DNA of 64,000 bases from the NCBI GenBank assembly GCA_012861695.1, contig JAAOOA010000196.1, positions 216,001 to 280,000 on the forward strand, in the 5' to 3' direction. This DNA is from Trematomus loennbergii (lineage: Eukaryota > Chordata > Actinopteri > Perciformes > Nototheniidae). The position numbers and the translations under genes are program-made. This document shows, piece by piece, positions 1 through 10,514 of the stretch. The first letter of the stretch is position 1; each line of letters begins with the position of its first letter. The notes under the pieces were generated by a model. That model was not told the origin of the DNA, made no database searches, and was given only the letters and a program-made list of their open reading frames with translations.

Positions 1-530
1 CATTTGATCTGAGTGCAGGAGGCAGTAAGTAAAATAAATTGATTGGATGGCTGATATATTCTACTGCGGGGCGAGGAACGATGTATCATGATTTATTGAT
101 ACTCTCAGAAGCTTTCTTTAAAATCATAAAGCGAATGCACTTAAAGTATAATGTGAAGTAAAATACACCCTGTAAATACACTTCTCCTTTTAACCTATTG
201 TTACCTGAAGGTGGCACTATTGAGTTTCAATACAGTCGTTGGTGAGCAGACACATCTAAACTGGCATCCATTTGATAATGTGTTTATTAGTCCTCCATTT
301 TATGTAATGAGTGTGTTTTTAAGGTCAAAGGTCAAGATGGTGACTCGGCATCAAACACAAAAAATGTACCTATAAAACCTATTTAACAATGTTCAATCTA
401 ACACTTTAGTGCATATTTGATATTTTATTGATGTAGTAGTACTTTTCAGGCAGTCTGACCTACAAACAAATGTAGGTCAGACTGCACGAGACTTTGTTTA
501 GGAAGTTATTTTGGAGTCAAGTGGCAGAGA
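1..530 (+). repeat. Unit R0: end of fam161 intron 2 (copy A)
   Basis: This stretch is nearly the same as 35420-35960 and 40283-40880 and matches 43490-44340 with an insertion. It is the 3' part of the fam161 intron that precedes coding exon 3. It lacks an insert of roughly 60-100 bp found in the other copies near 35620-35700. No coding sequence was seen in it. Confidence 0.8.
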
Positions 531-575
531 ATTAATGCCTCCTCCTTCCTGATATTCAAGCAGTGGCCCTGTCAG

Positions 576-729
576 GAAACTCCAGAGGATCAATTCCCAG
601 GAGGAGCTGGACTTCCACGACTCATCGAGTGGTTCGGACCAATCAGAGCTTTACGGAGCGAGCAGCACGGGGGATCTGGAGCTGGAAAATCCCAGAACAG
701 CTGGCCAGGGCCGAACCTTTGAGAGGTTG
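576..729 (+). CDS. FAM161-family protein, internal coding exon (exon 3)
   Basis: The acceptor is CCCTGTCAG just before 576, and a GTGAAG donor follows 729. The frame from 577 is open and polar, beginning KLQRINSQEELDFHDSS, with further Ser/Glu-rich sequence. The first base completes the Arg codon left by the phase-2 donor of the N-terminal exon (see 39786-40054), which supports the exon pairing. FAM161 proteins are microtubule-associated proteins of the centriole, basal body and photoreceptor connecting cilium (known for the family). The upstream exons of this copy lie before the window. The 3' boundary is inferred from the donor motif; the frame stays open to about 820. Confidence 0.6.
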
Positions 730-1571
730 GTGAAGCAGACGCAGACAAATCCTCAAATCTGGGGATTCTTAGGGGAAAACGTAGATTTAGTCCAGTTGCC
801 AGCTCATAGAGTCCTGTTGTGAACCCAAAAATGTTGAGTACCCCAAAGTTTTATGTAAGAAATGCATAGTCTGGGTCCCCGGCATTAGAAACTGCAGAAT
901 GTTAACTTGCATATGTTGGGTAATTCGCATACATTTACTTATTTAGCAGTAATAACCACTATTATATGGCTAAAAAATGGCTTGGCCAACTTGACAATAT
1001 TGGAGAGATTTTGTGGTTAATTGATGATGCTGTATGCATTTCGGACCTTTTAAGGATTGTGAATGGCAGTTTTAACTAGAAAGTGGCCATATATCAACTC
1101 CTGGTAGGCTGATTTTGATTGAAGTTTATAAGGACACTTGATCGACTGGATTACCCATCCTCAATAACCCTAAAATCACTTGAATATTGTCCAAATCGGC
1201 CAAGACATTTTGAACTTAATTGTGCAAATTGCCCAACATATGCAAGTTAGCATTTGGCAGTTTTTATGTGCTGTGGACTCATACTAAACATTTCTCACAT
1301 AACACTTTGGTGTACTCAACATTTTGGGGTTTATAAAGCGGGCCAGAAGACCAATAAGAAGATTTGTACTTGTTTATGTTGGTTTTTTTCTGTGTTAAGA
1401 TTTCCAGATTGATTGCGAGCATTAACCCGTTAACATTGATAGCTTTATTTAAAAGATAAGATAAGATAGTACTAGAAGGGATGGAAAGTAAATCCTTTCA
1501 GCCTTCTGGTTGATACTTTGCTGTCATTTTAGATACATTATCACATTTCACTCTCTTCTCTCTTCTCCCAG

Positions 1572-2314
1572 AGACTTCCTACTGAGCCCAGAAGAAATGA
1601 CGACCCAGAAGCAGTTTGGTTTAAGCCCTCCTGTCTGAAACCAAAGGGGAGAATTTCCGTCCAACTGGGGTCAGGGTCAGGTCCAACTTCAACGTCACCG
1701 TGCCCAAACCCTTCCAGATGATGCTGAGAGAGGAGGAGAGGAAGAGGCACAAGGTGCGCACTCGCTCAGAGATCCAGCTGGAGAACACTTTGCTGAAACG
1801 GGAGCTTGAGGAGCTCCAAGAGTGCCAGAAAAAATTCAGGGCGTCACCAGCACCGGCGCACATCCATCAGCCGTTCTACGAAGTGATCAGCCGTCGTCTC
1901 AGCCAGCGATCCACCCGCAGCAAAGGAAGCAGAAAGATCACAAACAGGAACCAGAGCATTGCCGATGCTTCTCCACAGCCTTTCCATTTCCTGGAGAGGG
2001 AGAGGATGAAGAGGGAGGCGAAGATTGTTGCAGAGCTGGGGAACCTGGGGCTGAAAGAGGAACGACAGGCCTTTAAGGCGAGACCCATGCCCAGCTCGGT
2101 GTATGGAAGCAAACACAAGGCGAACATCAAGACCACAAGCCACCAGTTTACAGACATCTGCACACATCTGCACACGGAGGGTCAAAGGGACCCAAACTCT
2201 GACGCCTCTCCTGACTCCTGTAAGCCTCAGACATGGCCGTCCTCCAAGCCAGTGAAGAAGCAGATAGAGGTTTCCATTGAGATGGTGAAAGGAGAGGGAG
2301 TGGTGTCAGATTGA
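1572..2314 (+). CDS. FAM161-family protein, terminal coding exon with apparent frameshift
   Basis: A pyrimidine-rich CTCTTCTCCCAG acceptor precedes 1572. From 1625 to the TGA at 2312-2314 one frame encodes the FAM161 (UPF0564) core: VPKPFQMMLREEER at about 1700, then FRASPAPAHIHQPFYE, then PFHFLERERMKREAK and KARPMPSSVYG. These VPKPF, A-x-P-A-H and PF-x-F-x-ER blocks are typical of the family. The frame entering from exon 3 (RLPTEPRRNDDPEAV...) is one base off. The core frame has a TAA at 1622, so the two must be joined by a one-base indel between about 1625 and 1700. This is either pseudogene decay or an assembly error. The product also stops soon after the core, so the C-terminus looks short for the family. 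Confidence 0.75.
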
Positions 2315-2770
2315 CTAGCTTAAAGCCAAAAACATGTAGTGACCTCTGCAGCCAGGGACGGCTGAGTGCGTTAGGACGGACTGTATCACTATCAGAGACT
2401 GTGTTCATAAATATAAGACACACAAGGGAAGAAACAAAGAGCTACGTCCAAATAGTTTTTTGTAGATTAGTTTAAGTCTATATCAAAAAAGGTGTTGTCT
2501 TCATAAGATATATCTTGGTAAGCTCTTTACTTTGACGGATGGATGTGTTGGGTGGGGGTGGGGGGGGGGGCAGGTCTCTTCTGCACATAGTGGGCATTAT
2601 ACGTTTTTATTTATTTTGCATGTTGTAGCTGACAAAGTGGAATGACACAATGCACTATTTCCCTAAAGATGGGAGCAATTATTATTGTCTTCTTCTCTTC
2701 TCTTCTTTCTGTGTATGTAAAATGTAAAAATGTGTCATTAAAATTATGTACACTTTCCCCCTGATAAAAT
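2315..2770 (+). other. fam161 3' UTR
   Basis: Non-coding sequence after the fam161 stop codon, with a G-run near 2551-2571, a CTTCT-rich tract near 2688-2708 and an ATTAAA motif near 2738 that could serve for polyadenylation. The part from 2581 on is duplicated in copy B at about 44342-44570, where no fam161 coding exon precedes it. Confidence 0.6.
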
Positions 2771-2871
2771 AAGTCACGTGGGCTCTTTTGTTGGTTAGTT
2801 TTATGAACTGGTTCGCACTAAATCCTAACATGTAAACTGTTTAACTTATCATAAGTGTATCATGCTCCTCC

Positions 2872-3053
2872 TTGATCCTAAAACCCACCCATCCCTTTAT
2901 GCATAATTACGCGCTGACTCGGCAGATTCAGACACAGACACAGACAATCATAACCCCACCTACTGGGACCGAAGCGGCTTCTCCTCTCTGCTATGTACAG
3001 TCGGCAGTAGGCTACATCCTCGTATCGGCATCGGCCTCCACTCTTCTTCAACA
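2872..3053 (+). promoter_or_regulatory. Promoter-proximal region and non-coding first exon of gene 1
   Basis: This region is alignable with 44690-44874 in front of gene 2 (shared TCCCTTTATGCATA, CTGCAGTCGGCA-like and ATCGGCATC words). Both copies end in a strong splice donor: GTAAGTGG at 3054 here and 44875 in copy B. It is read as a 5' UTR exon spliced to the ATG exon. The transcription start cannot be placed. The open frame through it is not conserved in copy B, so it is not called coding. Confidence 0.4.
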
Positions 3054-3478
3054 GTAAGTGGAAAGAACTGCGTGGCTTCACTTGCTTTTCAATTTAGCAA
3101 ACATCTGGGTATATCCTCACGGTTGATGGCACTTGTTTTAAGTAGTTTTGGGTTTTAAAAATTCGGATAACTGAAATGCAATGTAATTAGTAGTATCTTA
3201 GGGAACATAGCTTAGAGGTCCTGGTTTTTTAATAGTCTGTTACTGTAGCTACTTGTGGGTAAGGGTGCGGTCACCGCTCGTAACTTTAAGGGGGGTCGAT
3301 TTATCGTAAAGCACCTGACACATGATGGCACCACCCAGCGCCTTGGTCCTGTATGAAAATCACGCCACCGAAGACGAATTAACAGCCATATAACGCCGTT
3401 TCATAGGTATTTGCCGACAGACAGTAGCCTACAGACAGAGCTGCTGGATAACAAGTATTGCGTTTGTTATTTTTAGAG

Positions 3479-3536
3479 ATGCGCAGCAACGTGGGGATGA
3501 CCATGCAGATCGTGCACCTGTTGATTGTCTCCACAT
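3479..3536 (+). CDS. Gene 1 exon: start codon and signal peptide
   Basis: A GTTATTTTTAG acceptor leads to AGATG; the ATG at 3479 is chosen because it aligns with the ATG at 45299 in gene 2. The encoded peptide is MRSNVGMTMQIVHLLIVST, with a hydrophobic stretch suited to secretion, and a GTAAGT donor follows in phase 1. Gene 2 lacks two residues near the start. Internal Met codons (residues 7 and 9) are alternative starts. Confidence 0.65.
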
Positions 3537-3880
3537 GTAAGTATCTAAACGTTTTTTTACTTGCATCGGTATTTCTACACCACCGGGCTTTATAAACGAC
3601 CACATGGTAAACGCTAGTATAACTGTAGGCTACGCATCTGCCCTTAAGTGCAGCGGTATGCCCTGAGTTCATGAATGAGACTGTGAAACAATGGCGGAAA
3701 AGTTGAATACATCCATACGACGTCTCATGTTTTTCCTGCGGCTGGAAATAAAGAAACGTCGTGGTGTTTTTGTATGTTTTATTGTTTTGTTGCTGCTCCG
3801 TTTTTCACTCCGCCGCCGACTGAAGAAACGCTTAACGGTTTCAACGGTTATGAGTATGACGTTGCGTGGGAGGGGCGAGA

Positions 3881-3898
3881 CACACACACACACACACA

Positions 3899-3929
<31 letters not shown>

Positions 3930-3937
3930 CCACACAC

Positions 3938-3995
<58 letters not shown>
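3881..3995. repeat. CA microsatellite in gene 1 intron, split by a hAT element
   Basis: An interrupted (CA)n array. Its last eight bases, CACACACT, are repeated at 6695-6702 on the far side of the transposon at 3996-6694. The equivalent array in gene 2 at 47228-47405 is uninterrupted by that transposon. Long reading frames through the array are artefacts of the repeat. Confidence 0.9.
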
Positions 3996-3996
<1 letters not shown>

Positions 3997-4872
3997 AGGG
4001 GCGGATCTAGACAAATATTCATGGGGTGGCAGGAGATTTTGAGGGTGGCATCCCCTGGCAGAAGTATATGCTGATTTAATCACAGTCATATCAATCAATG
4101 TTAACTTGGAAAGCCACAATATAAATATTTTAACTCAATGATATAGGTGACATTATTGTGGCACATCAGTAAAGCCTTACATATAAATATACAAGGTGGC
4201 AGACATAATTTAATGAATTTTAACTGAACAACAACTGAATGAGTTTGTTTCACTCTTAGACCAGCAGGGGTACTAAATCTATGAAGACTGCTGCAATAAG
4301 TACATTAATTAACTGTCTCATCGATGTTTGTCTGAATGAATATGATACTATTAACAATCATATTATTCCTATCAGCTGTCAATCACTGTTATGATTCACA
4401 TATTCATTTAATTGAATAAACTATATATTTTTTGGACGAGTTAATGATGAATGTTCCTCAAGATGCTTGCTCACCCTCCTTCAAATTTGAAAGACAAGTA
4501 ATGATATCATGTATCAAAATTCAAAAGATTCAAAGGAACAGTTCAGCGCCCCACGACTTTACTGCAAACAGTTACAACCTTGACTTTTCATCAGAAAGAA
4601 CAAACATTAAAGAAGTGACTAACTGCATCAGTTAGGGTTAAAAAAACGTGTATTCAGCTAAAACATATACATCGCTGCAGTTATTATCCAGTGGAAAGTC
4701 CTTACCTACTGGCCTAGTTAAATCAAAGTGGTTACTTTTTTTGGCTGGGCAGTGTAGTTTCACACACCGTCTTATTTGACTTTCTCAGGACTTAAAACTG
4801 TTTTGTGGGGCAGACCCCCACAAAGAAAAAAAAAATACTCACATACAAGGTCATCATCTTAACAGTTTGTTA

Positions 4873-6201
4873 CCCCTAGATTCCACCGGGTCCGTCTGCG
4901 TCGCATTACGGCCGCGTTACGGCTGCGCCGTGGCGTTCGCAAATATCGCGGCCACTCTAGTCAATAGGCGCGTTCACACCAAGTACTTTGCCGTATTTAG
5001 TGGCACTTAGTGCCCCGGCACTTATTACCCCAGGGCATTTAGTACAGATCGCGTTCACACCGGAATAAATTCCCTGAGGGAAGATTACGCAAATGAGCCG
5101 CTGACGTCACTTCGTCTTCTTCTGCTTTGGGTTTACTGGCAGGCCGCAAACAACTTCACGGCGTATACTGCCACCCGGAGTCCCCGGCCGGAAGTCCCCG
5201 GAGTTGGGGACTGGCTTCAGTAGAAGCTGCTGGGACTCCCAGCAGCTTCCACTGAAGCCTTCTGAGTAAATCGCCAGAACGCCGACACCTCCTCATCTCC
5301 ACCGCTCCCATTTTTATTTTGTGTTGCCATAAGTTAGTCTCTCTGTGTTTGTGCGCTGGGCGAATGCTAATGCTAATAATGCTAATGCGAGGATAATAAA
5401 ATGGCGGCTCTACAAAACATTTCAGAGTTGTACGGGGCGTGGTTTGCAATTCGCCCAGCCAATCAGAACTGGGGCACTTTTTTCCCCCAGGAAAGTACCA
5501 TCTCTCAGCAGGCACTAAAAATGGGGGTAAAAGTTCCCGAGATTAAGTGCTCTTTTTGGTGTGAACGCGACATAAGGGGTACTAACGGAACTAAACGCAA
5601 AAAGTACTGTGAAAAGTACTCCGGTGTGAACGCGGCTATTGGGTGCTATTCCACCAGACGCCGCGTTACGGCTCAGAAGCGTCCCAGAAGCGTCTCGGCA
5701 CTGGGCTCCGCTCAAAATAGGATTCATGTCTATTTTTCGACGCGACGCGAGGCGTTGCAGAGGCGCCGGGCAGGAAGTGGACCGGTCAGAGCATCCGGCC
5801 CGTCCCCAAAATAAACAAATTTTGCAGACCCTATCCCTCCGTAGTCTTTCAAGTAGGAGAAATGCCAGCGTTCTCCTCCGGTTTACAGGCACTGTGTACA
5901 TTATATATATAGAATCATTTTGATGATGAATGCATTTTTTTACCACTAAAATACAGCAACACATCTTTGATTCATGTCATTTATAACTGGGATATTACAA
6001 TTATTATTAACTTTGTCTGTACAAAGTAGCCTGTCCAGGAAATATGCCCAAATCAACAAAAACTGCAAACCGGCAGGCAAGACTCTCCGCTTCTGAAATG
6101 CTTCTGAAACGTGCCCGGTAGGGTATGACGCCGGAGGAGGCCAGACCAAAACCGCGGCGCAGCCGTGACGTGACGCAGACGGACCCGGTGGAATCGAGGG
6201 G
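4873..6201. mobile_element. PIF/Harbinger-like element nested in the hAT
   Basis: The ends are CCCCTAGATTCCACCGGGTC and its near-perfect inverse ending GGAATCGAGGGG. The flanks are TTA at 4870-4872 and TTA at 6202-6204, the 3-bp target duplication typical of PIF/Harbinger. A related copy lies at 24356-25056 and shares the internal CCCTATCCCTCCGTAGTC and GGCAGGCAAGACTCTCC segments. No transposase is encoded. Confidence 0.8.
4963..5642. mobile_element. Third-level nested MITE with CGCGTTCACACC ends
   Basis: Inverted ends CAATAGGCGCGTTCACACC and GGTGTGAACGCGGCTATTG interrupt the Harbinger-like element. The related copy at 24470 reads straight through as TCTAGTCAATGGGTGC, which is the empty site. 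The exact target duplication could not be fixed. A fragment of the same family (GTGTTCACACCAAGTAC) occurs at about 57799-57840. No coding capacity was seen. Confidence 0.7.
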
Positions 6202-6732
6202 TTATGCTCATCGAGTCATCCGTGAGCAGAGCATCAAGTTGGCATGCCTATTACAGCTGAATGCGGCGATTACCACTTTGTTCAGCAAAACGCCTCACAA
6301 ACTTATTAAGATCAACAGCTTTAGTGCGTTTTGATTCAATGCTGAGTACAGCCAAACTTCACAGTCTCTTCTCTGTCATTGTAGACCGCAAATACCTCAT
6401 TCCTTCCGTCTACTTGAGTCCGAATGCTTCTCGTTTTGCGCCGTCCCGTTCAAATGAAATCGCCGCCAATCATATTTCCAAGCTCGCACCATCATTTGGG
6501 AGGGGTTACAAGACTCGCGTCTTGTGCTGCATTCACTTGCACTCGGACATTAGAGACTTTCTCTCATAAATGTCCGATGAGCCACAACTTTTCTTTCAAA
6601 ACAAAGATGCCAACTGGGGTGGCAGCTGGGGTGGTAAGGCAATTTTTTTGGGTGGCAGTTGCCACCCCATGCCACCCCGGTAGATCCGCCCCTGCACACA
6701 CTCTGTATCCTAACAGATCTATTGGTGGCTGG

Positions 6733-7924
6733 CAGGGCCGGACTGGGACAATAAGTCAGGCTGGGAATTATACACCCAGCCTGAAATAATTGGCTGGCAG
6801 TTTTTTATGCCATTTTGCTGGATTTATTTGTCAATATTTACAGCGTTGCTGCCCATAGTGATAGCCCTCTAAATCTACTACCCAAAAATAAACATATGGA
6901 CATGGGTTACTATTTTAAAAATGTGCAAATCTATTTAGGAACCTATTCATGTGAATATTTTAAGTGGGGGTGGACCTCAAATCCTATAGGGGCATGCTCC
7001 CCCGGTAAGATTTATTTGTTGGACTTAAATGCATCAATCTGGTGCATTTTGAGGGGGAAATAAAGAGACTACACCCATATGAAACAGAACTGTATACATT
7101 TAAATAATCATAAAATCATAAAAACATGGCCATAACCAACATACCATATCCAATATGAAAAAACATTGAAACTTGTTTATTTATTTGTTTTTGGTTCATT
7201 TATAGTTGTGACTTGTGAGTGTGTATGGGCTCCTGAACCAGCCTCACCTGTCTCCCTCCTCTGCCCCCTGCTCCTCTTTGAGGCAGAAGCAAAGACTAGT
7301 TTTAGCTCTCAACAAGTTTTAAAAGTTTATCTTACCTTTTTTCACCTAGTTAACGTTTTTTTATTATTATTCATGCATATTTTACTAATCACTCCCCCCT
7401 CAAATGGAAATATGTGTTTACATAAATGGTGACCAAACCGTTTGAGACCCACTGAGATAACTTAGACTAAGTTAACTATCTAAACACTCAGAGAGTCCTT
7501 TACCTCACCTGAGCTGTAGTTATCAGTCTCTCAGTCTGACAGGAGAGGACTCTCCTCCACCTTGTTGTTGAAAAAGCTCCTTATATCCGTTAGCGCAGCT
7601 AGCTAGCACCAGATGCTAACAACAACAATACACGTAACCGGTGCGTGTGCTTTCTCTCTCGCTCGCTCGCGCCACACATACACACCCTCCCGAGCTTGAA
7701 TGACACACAGAGACCAATCGAGGGCATTAGTATGATCTGTATGAAAGTGGCCATGTCGGCAGGCCACATCATGGAGACAGACAGTCACCCTCTGTGAGGC
7801 AGAGTCAGACCCACATTTGCACAGCGTTGCGTTCACAATACATACATAAAAACAAAAAAAATCCACTTAGCAGGCCAGGCCATCGGGAAACCTCCCGGTC
7901 CTCCCGATGGCCAGTCCGGGCCTA
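6733..7924. mobile_element. hAT-type non-autonomous transposon (family X)
   Basis: The termini are CAGGGCCGGACTGG and, inverted, CCAGTCCGGGCCTA, flanked by perfect 8-bp repeats GTGGCTGG (6725-6732 and 7925-7932). Gene 2 has the empty site at about 47430-47440 (ATTGGTGGCTGTGTC). Internal sequence from about 6955 to 7650 is related to 12240-12890 and, inverted, 16520-17222, so the family recurs in the foldback. The right subterminal part has a hairpin of CCATCGGGA and TCCCGATGG. Confidence 0.88.
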
Positions 7925-8101
7925 GTGGCTGGGTCAAAACTGCAATGTGTTGAACTCTTTGGAAAAGCTCACCACATCATCATCTTGCCAAAAATAAGTA
8001 AAAAGTAGAACAAATTACTAAAACAATAATGTCTTATTTTGTCATTGAATACTTTTGTTGTGCTTCTTCGTACTTCCACTCTTCTACATTTTTTAGGTTA
8101 G

Positions 8102-8205
8102 ATTACATGTCACTTGTTAGATGCTTTTATCCAAAGCCTTGGGCAATCCCCACAGGAGTGAGTCCCAAGAACACAGCAGCATGCTGACCGTATTGAGCCA
8201 GCGCA
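8102..8205 (+). repeat. Truncated SINE-like fragment in gene 1 intron
   Basis: Contains TTACATGTCACTTGTTAGATG and TTTTATCCAAAGC followed by CAATCCCCACAGGAG and ACACAGCAGCATGCTGAC. The same words occur at 47643-47735 in gene 2 and in the fuller copy at 60855-61041. It is present in both gene copies, so it predates the duplication. Confidence 0.6.
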
Positions 8206-8324
8206 CTGATCCACACCCATACAATTTGGCAGCAAGTATTGTACTGTTTACTCCCCCACATGTAATTAACAACTTTAGCTAGTAATATTTTTAATGCATT
8301 TGTCTTTTTTTCTTTCTTTCCCAG

Positions 8325-8452
8325 CCCTCCTCCAAAAGCATTGCATCGCCAAGGAACTTCCCTGCACAGTCAAAGAGTCGAAGGGTTTGACCACGTACAT
8401 TGTCCCAAAGGACAATGCAACCCGCTGTGAAGTCTTTTTGAAGCATCCCAAT
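8325..8452 (+). CDS. Gene 1 exon: first ectodomain segment (3 Cys)
   Basis: A TTTCTTTCCCAG acceptor and a GTGAGTAAG donor bound a 128-bp exon that enters in phase 1 and leaves in phase 0. It encodes Cys at QKHCIAKELPC and TRCEVF and an N-glycosylation site in KDNAT. It is colinear with 48008-48135 of gene 2, with several amino-acid changes but no indel. Confidence 0.7.
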
Positions 8453-9204
8453 GTGAGTAAGACAAGCCCAGATAGCTCATCTCTAATCAGAGTTTGTTTT
8501 TTTCTGACATGACACATGTTTCCTATGTTAAAACCATCCCTCGGCAAAACTCTATTGAACATACTGACTGCAGCCATTATTGATGGTATACCTGTGTACT
8601 CGTATCTGCTGTTTTGAGTGCACAAGTGAGTCCCAATGGGAAATATGGCACAATGCAATATGATTACTCAGATGGTGCACAAAGTCACAAAGTTCTCCTG
8701 ACACAGTTTCTCTGCCCTAGCAGTCAAGTGGAAATTCCCTCAGCTCTCTTTCTCTCCCCCCCTTTCCTCAACGCTCTGCTGAGCTGCAGAAGCAGATGCC
8801 CTCCTCCCTTCCCCCCTAATGAATAGCATCATCATGCATACTGTGGATATTTCCCTCTGTAGGACCCAGCAATCACTCACACAGTATCATGCAGCATTTA
8901 GGCTTAGGCTGTACACTCTCACCCCATGCATGCCACTCTGGAAGCATATCAGAGCACCTTTAGTGTTAAACTATAACACCATGTGCAGTATTAGGCTAAT
9001 GTCATAATCTCATAACATTTGCTGTTTTAATATTTCATATTTAACCTAATTTTTTATTTAGTACGATGAGAAATTAGCAATTAGTATTAGTTGTTTTTAG
9101 TATTTGATATTTAGTATTTTACTTGAATGTGCAATATGACTTGTCACCAAATGACTTGTCACTGTCACAGGCTGCTACCTATTCTCTACTGGGGCACTGT
9201 AATA

Positions 9205-9330
9205 CGTTACTTTAAAACTTTGTATATTGTATATTGCATACTTTTATTCGGATGTATCTGTATTTTGGAGCAACCTGGCAAAAAGAATTTCCTTCGGGAT
9301 TAATAAAGTTCTATCTAATCTAATCTACAC
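9205..9330 (+). mobile_element. 3' tail of a truncated LINE
   Basis: Ends in CGGGATTAATAAAGTTC followed by the tandem tail ATCTAATCTAATC, the form of fish non-LTR retrotransposon 3' ends. Gene 2 lacks it at the matching place (about 49033), where a TTAA-inserted MITE lies instead. Confidence 0.6.
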
Positions 9331-9588
9331 ACCTTAACATTACACCTAGATTTGACTGAATAGGGATTATACTATTATTATATAACACAGAGCACCTCTT
9401 TAAATAAAGTTTACCACTTAAATAAACATAGCATAGTAAAAGAGGGTAGATAAAAGATTTTGAATCTTTTTTGGATGAATTTAATGGAAAGATATCTGCC
9501 CAAAGTTAAGTGTTTTTTATATGAACAGTCATTTTGAAGTTGTTTGTAAAGCTGTCATGTTTTGTTTTCTTCCATATATCGACAAAAG

Positions 9589-9704
9589 GGGAACAATCTG
9601 AAACATCTCGATCCGGAAAATGAAATGGAGGGGCAAAGCGAGTGGACTTTTGTTTCAAAGTCTGCTACAAGCAGCTGAACTTCTCATGCACCTGCCTCTC
9701 TGAG
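9589..9704 (+). pseudogene. Gene 1 exon: second ectodomain segment, frameshifted
   Basis: Splice borders are kept (AAAAG acceptor, GAG/GTATGA donor). Relative to gene 2 one base is missing in the stretch TTTTGTTTCAAAGTC (gene 2 TTTTGCTTCCGAAGTC), so the frame runs into TGA within ten codons. The 3' end (CTCTGAG) keeps the codon that gene 2 has lost. The two copies together therefore imply an ancestral 117-bp, phase-0 exon. Confidence 0.65.
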
Positions 9705-9881
9705 GTATGACACTCTAAAAACCATTACATGCACACACATATTAAGTATGCAAAGTAGATTTAAATACTCTGAATTATGTGTTGACGCGTCATGTTTACA
9801 TGACACATTGGAGCACTGTATTGTTATGACTGTTTCAGCATAAGTACTTAAACTGAGAACTAATTACCTTTTTTTCCATAG

Positions 9882-10095
9882 GGGCAACACAACAAAGCGT
9901 TCTGCATCAGTAAGTCTCATCACCTGTCAGACTTTGTGTCATATCTAAAGGGTATTTGTGTATATTTAGAAACTACTGATATTTTAAAACATGCTTTAGT
10001 CTAAAGTTCAATCTTTAAATGTATTGCCCGCAATGTTCTGTCATAACAATATCTTCTTTTTACAGCGGACTGCAGCAAACACGGCAGGAAAGAAA
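9882..10095 (+). CDS. Gene 1 short exons 9882-9909 and 10066-10095
   Basis: Two very short exons with clean borders (CCATAG to GTAAGT; TTTACAG to GTAAGG). Read in phase 0 the first gives GQHNKAFCI; the second, in phase 1, gives TDCSKHGRKE. This adds two Cys to the ectodomain. The first exon is identical in gene 2; the second is 9 bp longer here. Confidence 0.5.
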
Positions 10096-10286
10096 GTAAG
10101 GAACTACAATAAATCCTAAACCTTTTTTGAATACGTTTGAAAAATCTGTAGTTTTACTTGTAGGCTACTTAAGTGTTTTTAATCTTAAGTAGCCTACGCG
10201 ATGTTACATTTAATGATGTATTGGACATTGAAATATAAATGTTGCCTGTTGCCTGTGGTGGATTAACAACACTCATCTCTTGACAG

Positions 10287-10514
10287 AGACTCCCGCCACC
10301 ACTGGACGTTGATGGGATCTGGTATCCTCTTTTCTTCTGCTTCTGCTGCTGCTTCTCGCCTTCTGTTACAAAGATCATAATTCCAGGTATTTATATCATC
10401 TATTTGTTTTCCTGAGTTTCTCTGCCATAATCTGACATGTTTTCTCATGCTCTGTTCTTGTTGTTGGTATGCTGCAGGTGCACTTCTGAGAGCAGCACGA
10501 CTCTGCCTGTGTAA
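10287..10514 (+). pseudogene. Gene 1 transmembrane exon and tail exon, frame disrupted
   Basis: Exon 10287-10386 aligns with the gene 2 transmembrane exon but is 3 bp shorter overall: one base is lost near 10294 and two in the TTCTTCTGCTTCTGC stretch. The region between them is therefore out of frame and the ancestral frame meets TGA. The tail exon starts at 10478 after GCTGCAG and its frame ends at TAA 10512. A possible downstream exon begins at about 10826 after CTCTTTCAG, conserved in gene 2. Confidence 0.6.

Larger units (their letters stand above)
3996..6694. mobile_element. hAT-type DNA transposon, non-autonomous, host of nested elements
   Basis: The termini are CAGGGGCGGATCTAG and, inverted, GTAGATCCGCCCCTG. 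They are flanked by a perfect 8-bp direct repeat CACACACT (3988-3995 and 6695-6702), as expected for hAT transposition. No transposase frame was seen. A Harbinger-like element (4873-6201) sits inside it and that in turn carries a third element (about 4963-5640). Without the inserts the hAT is about 1.37 kb. It lies in the first coding intron of gene 1 and is absent from gene 2. Confidence 0.9.
3479..10514 (+). pseudogene. Gene 1: Cys-rich type I membrane protein, probable pseudogene (copy A)
   Basis: Exons by splice sites and by comparison with gene 2: signal peptide 3479-3536, ectodomain 8325-8452, ectodomain 9589-9704, short exons 9882-9909 and 10066-10095, transmembrane 10287-10386, tail 10478-10514. 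All have GT and AG borders. The first two exons are open and give MRSNVGMTMQIVHLLIVST, then a segment with three Cys. Exon 9589-9704 lacks one base relative to gene 2 and hits TGA. The transmembrane exon has one-base and two-base deletions relative to gene 2, and the tail exon is four bases shorter. Introns hold several transposons (3996-6694, 6733-7924). The protein family is not recognised. Multiple independent lesions favour a pseudogene, although homopolymer errors in the assembly could mimic some of them. Confidence 0.65.

Noticed and set aside
3691..4119. Frames rich in His-Thr or Cys-Val here and at 47220-47521
   Set aside because: Translations of CA microsatellites.
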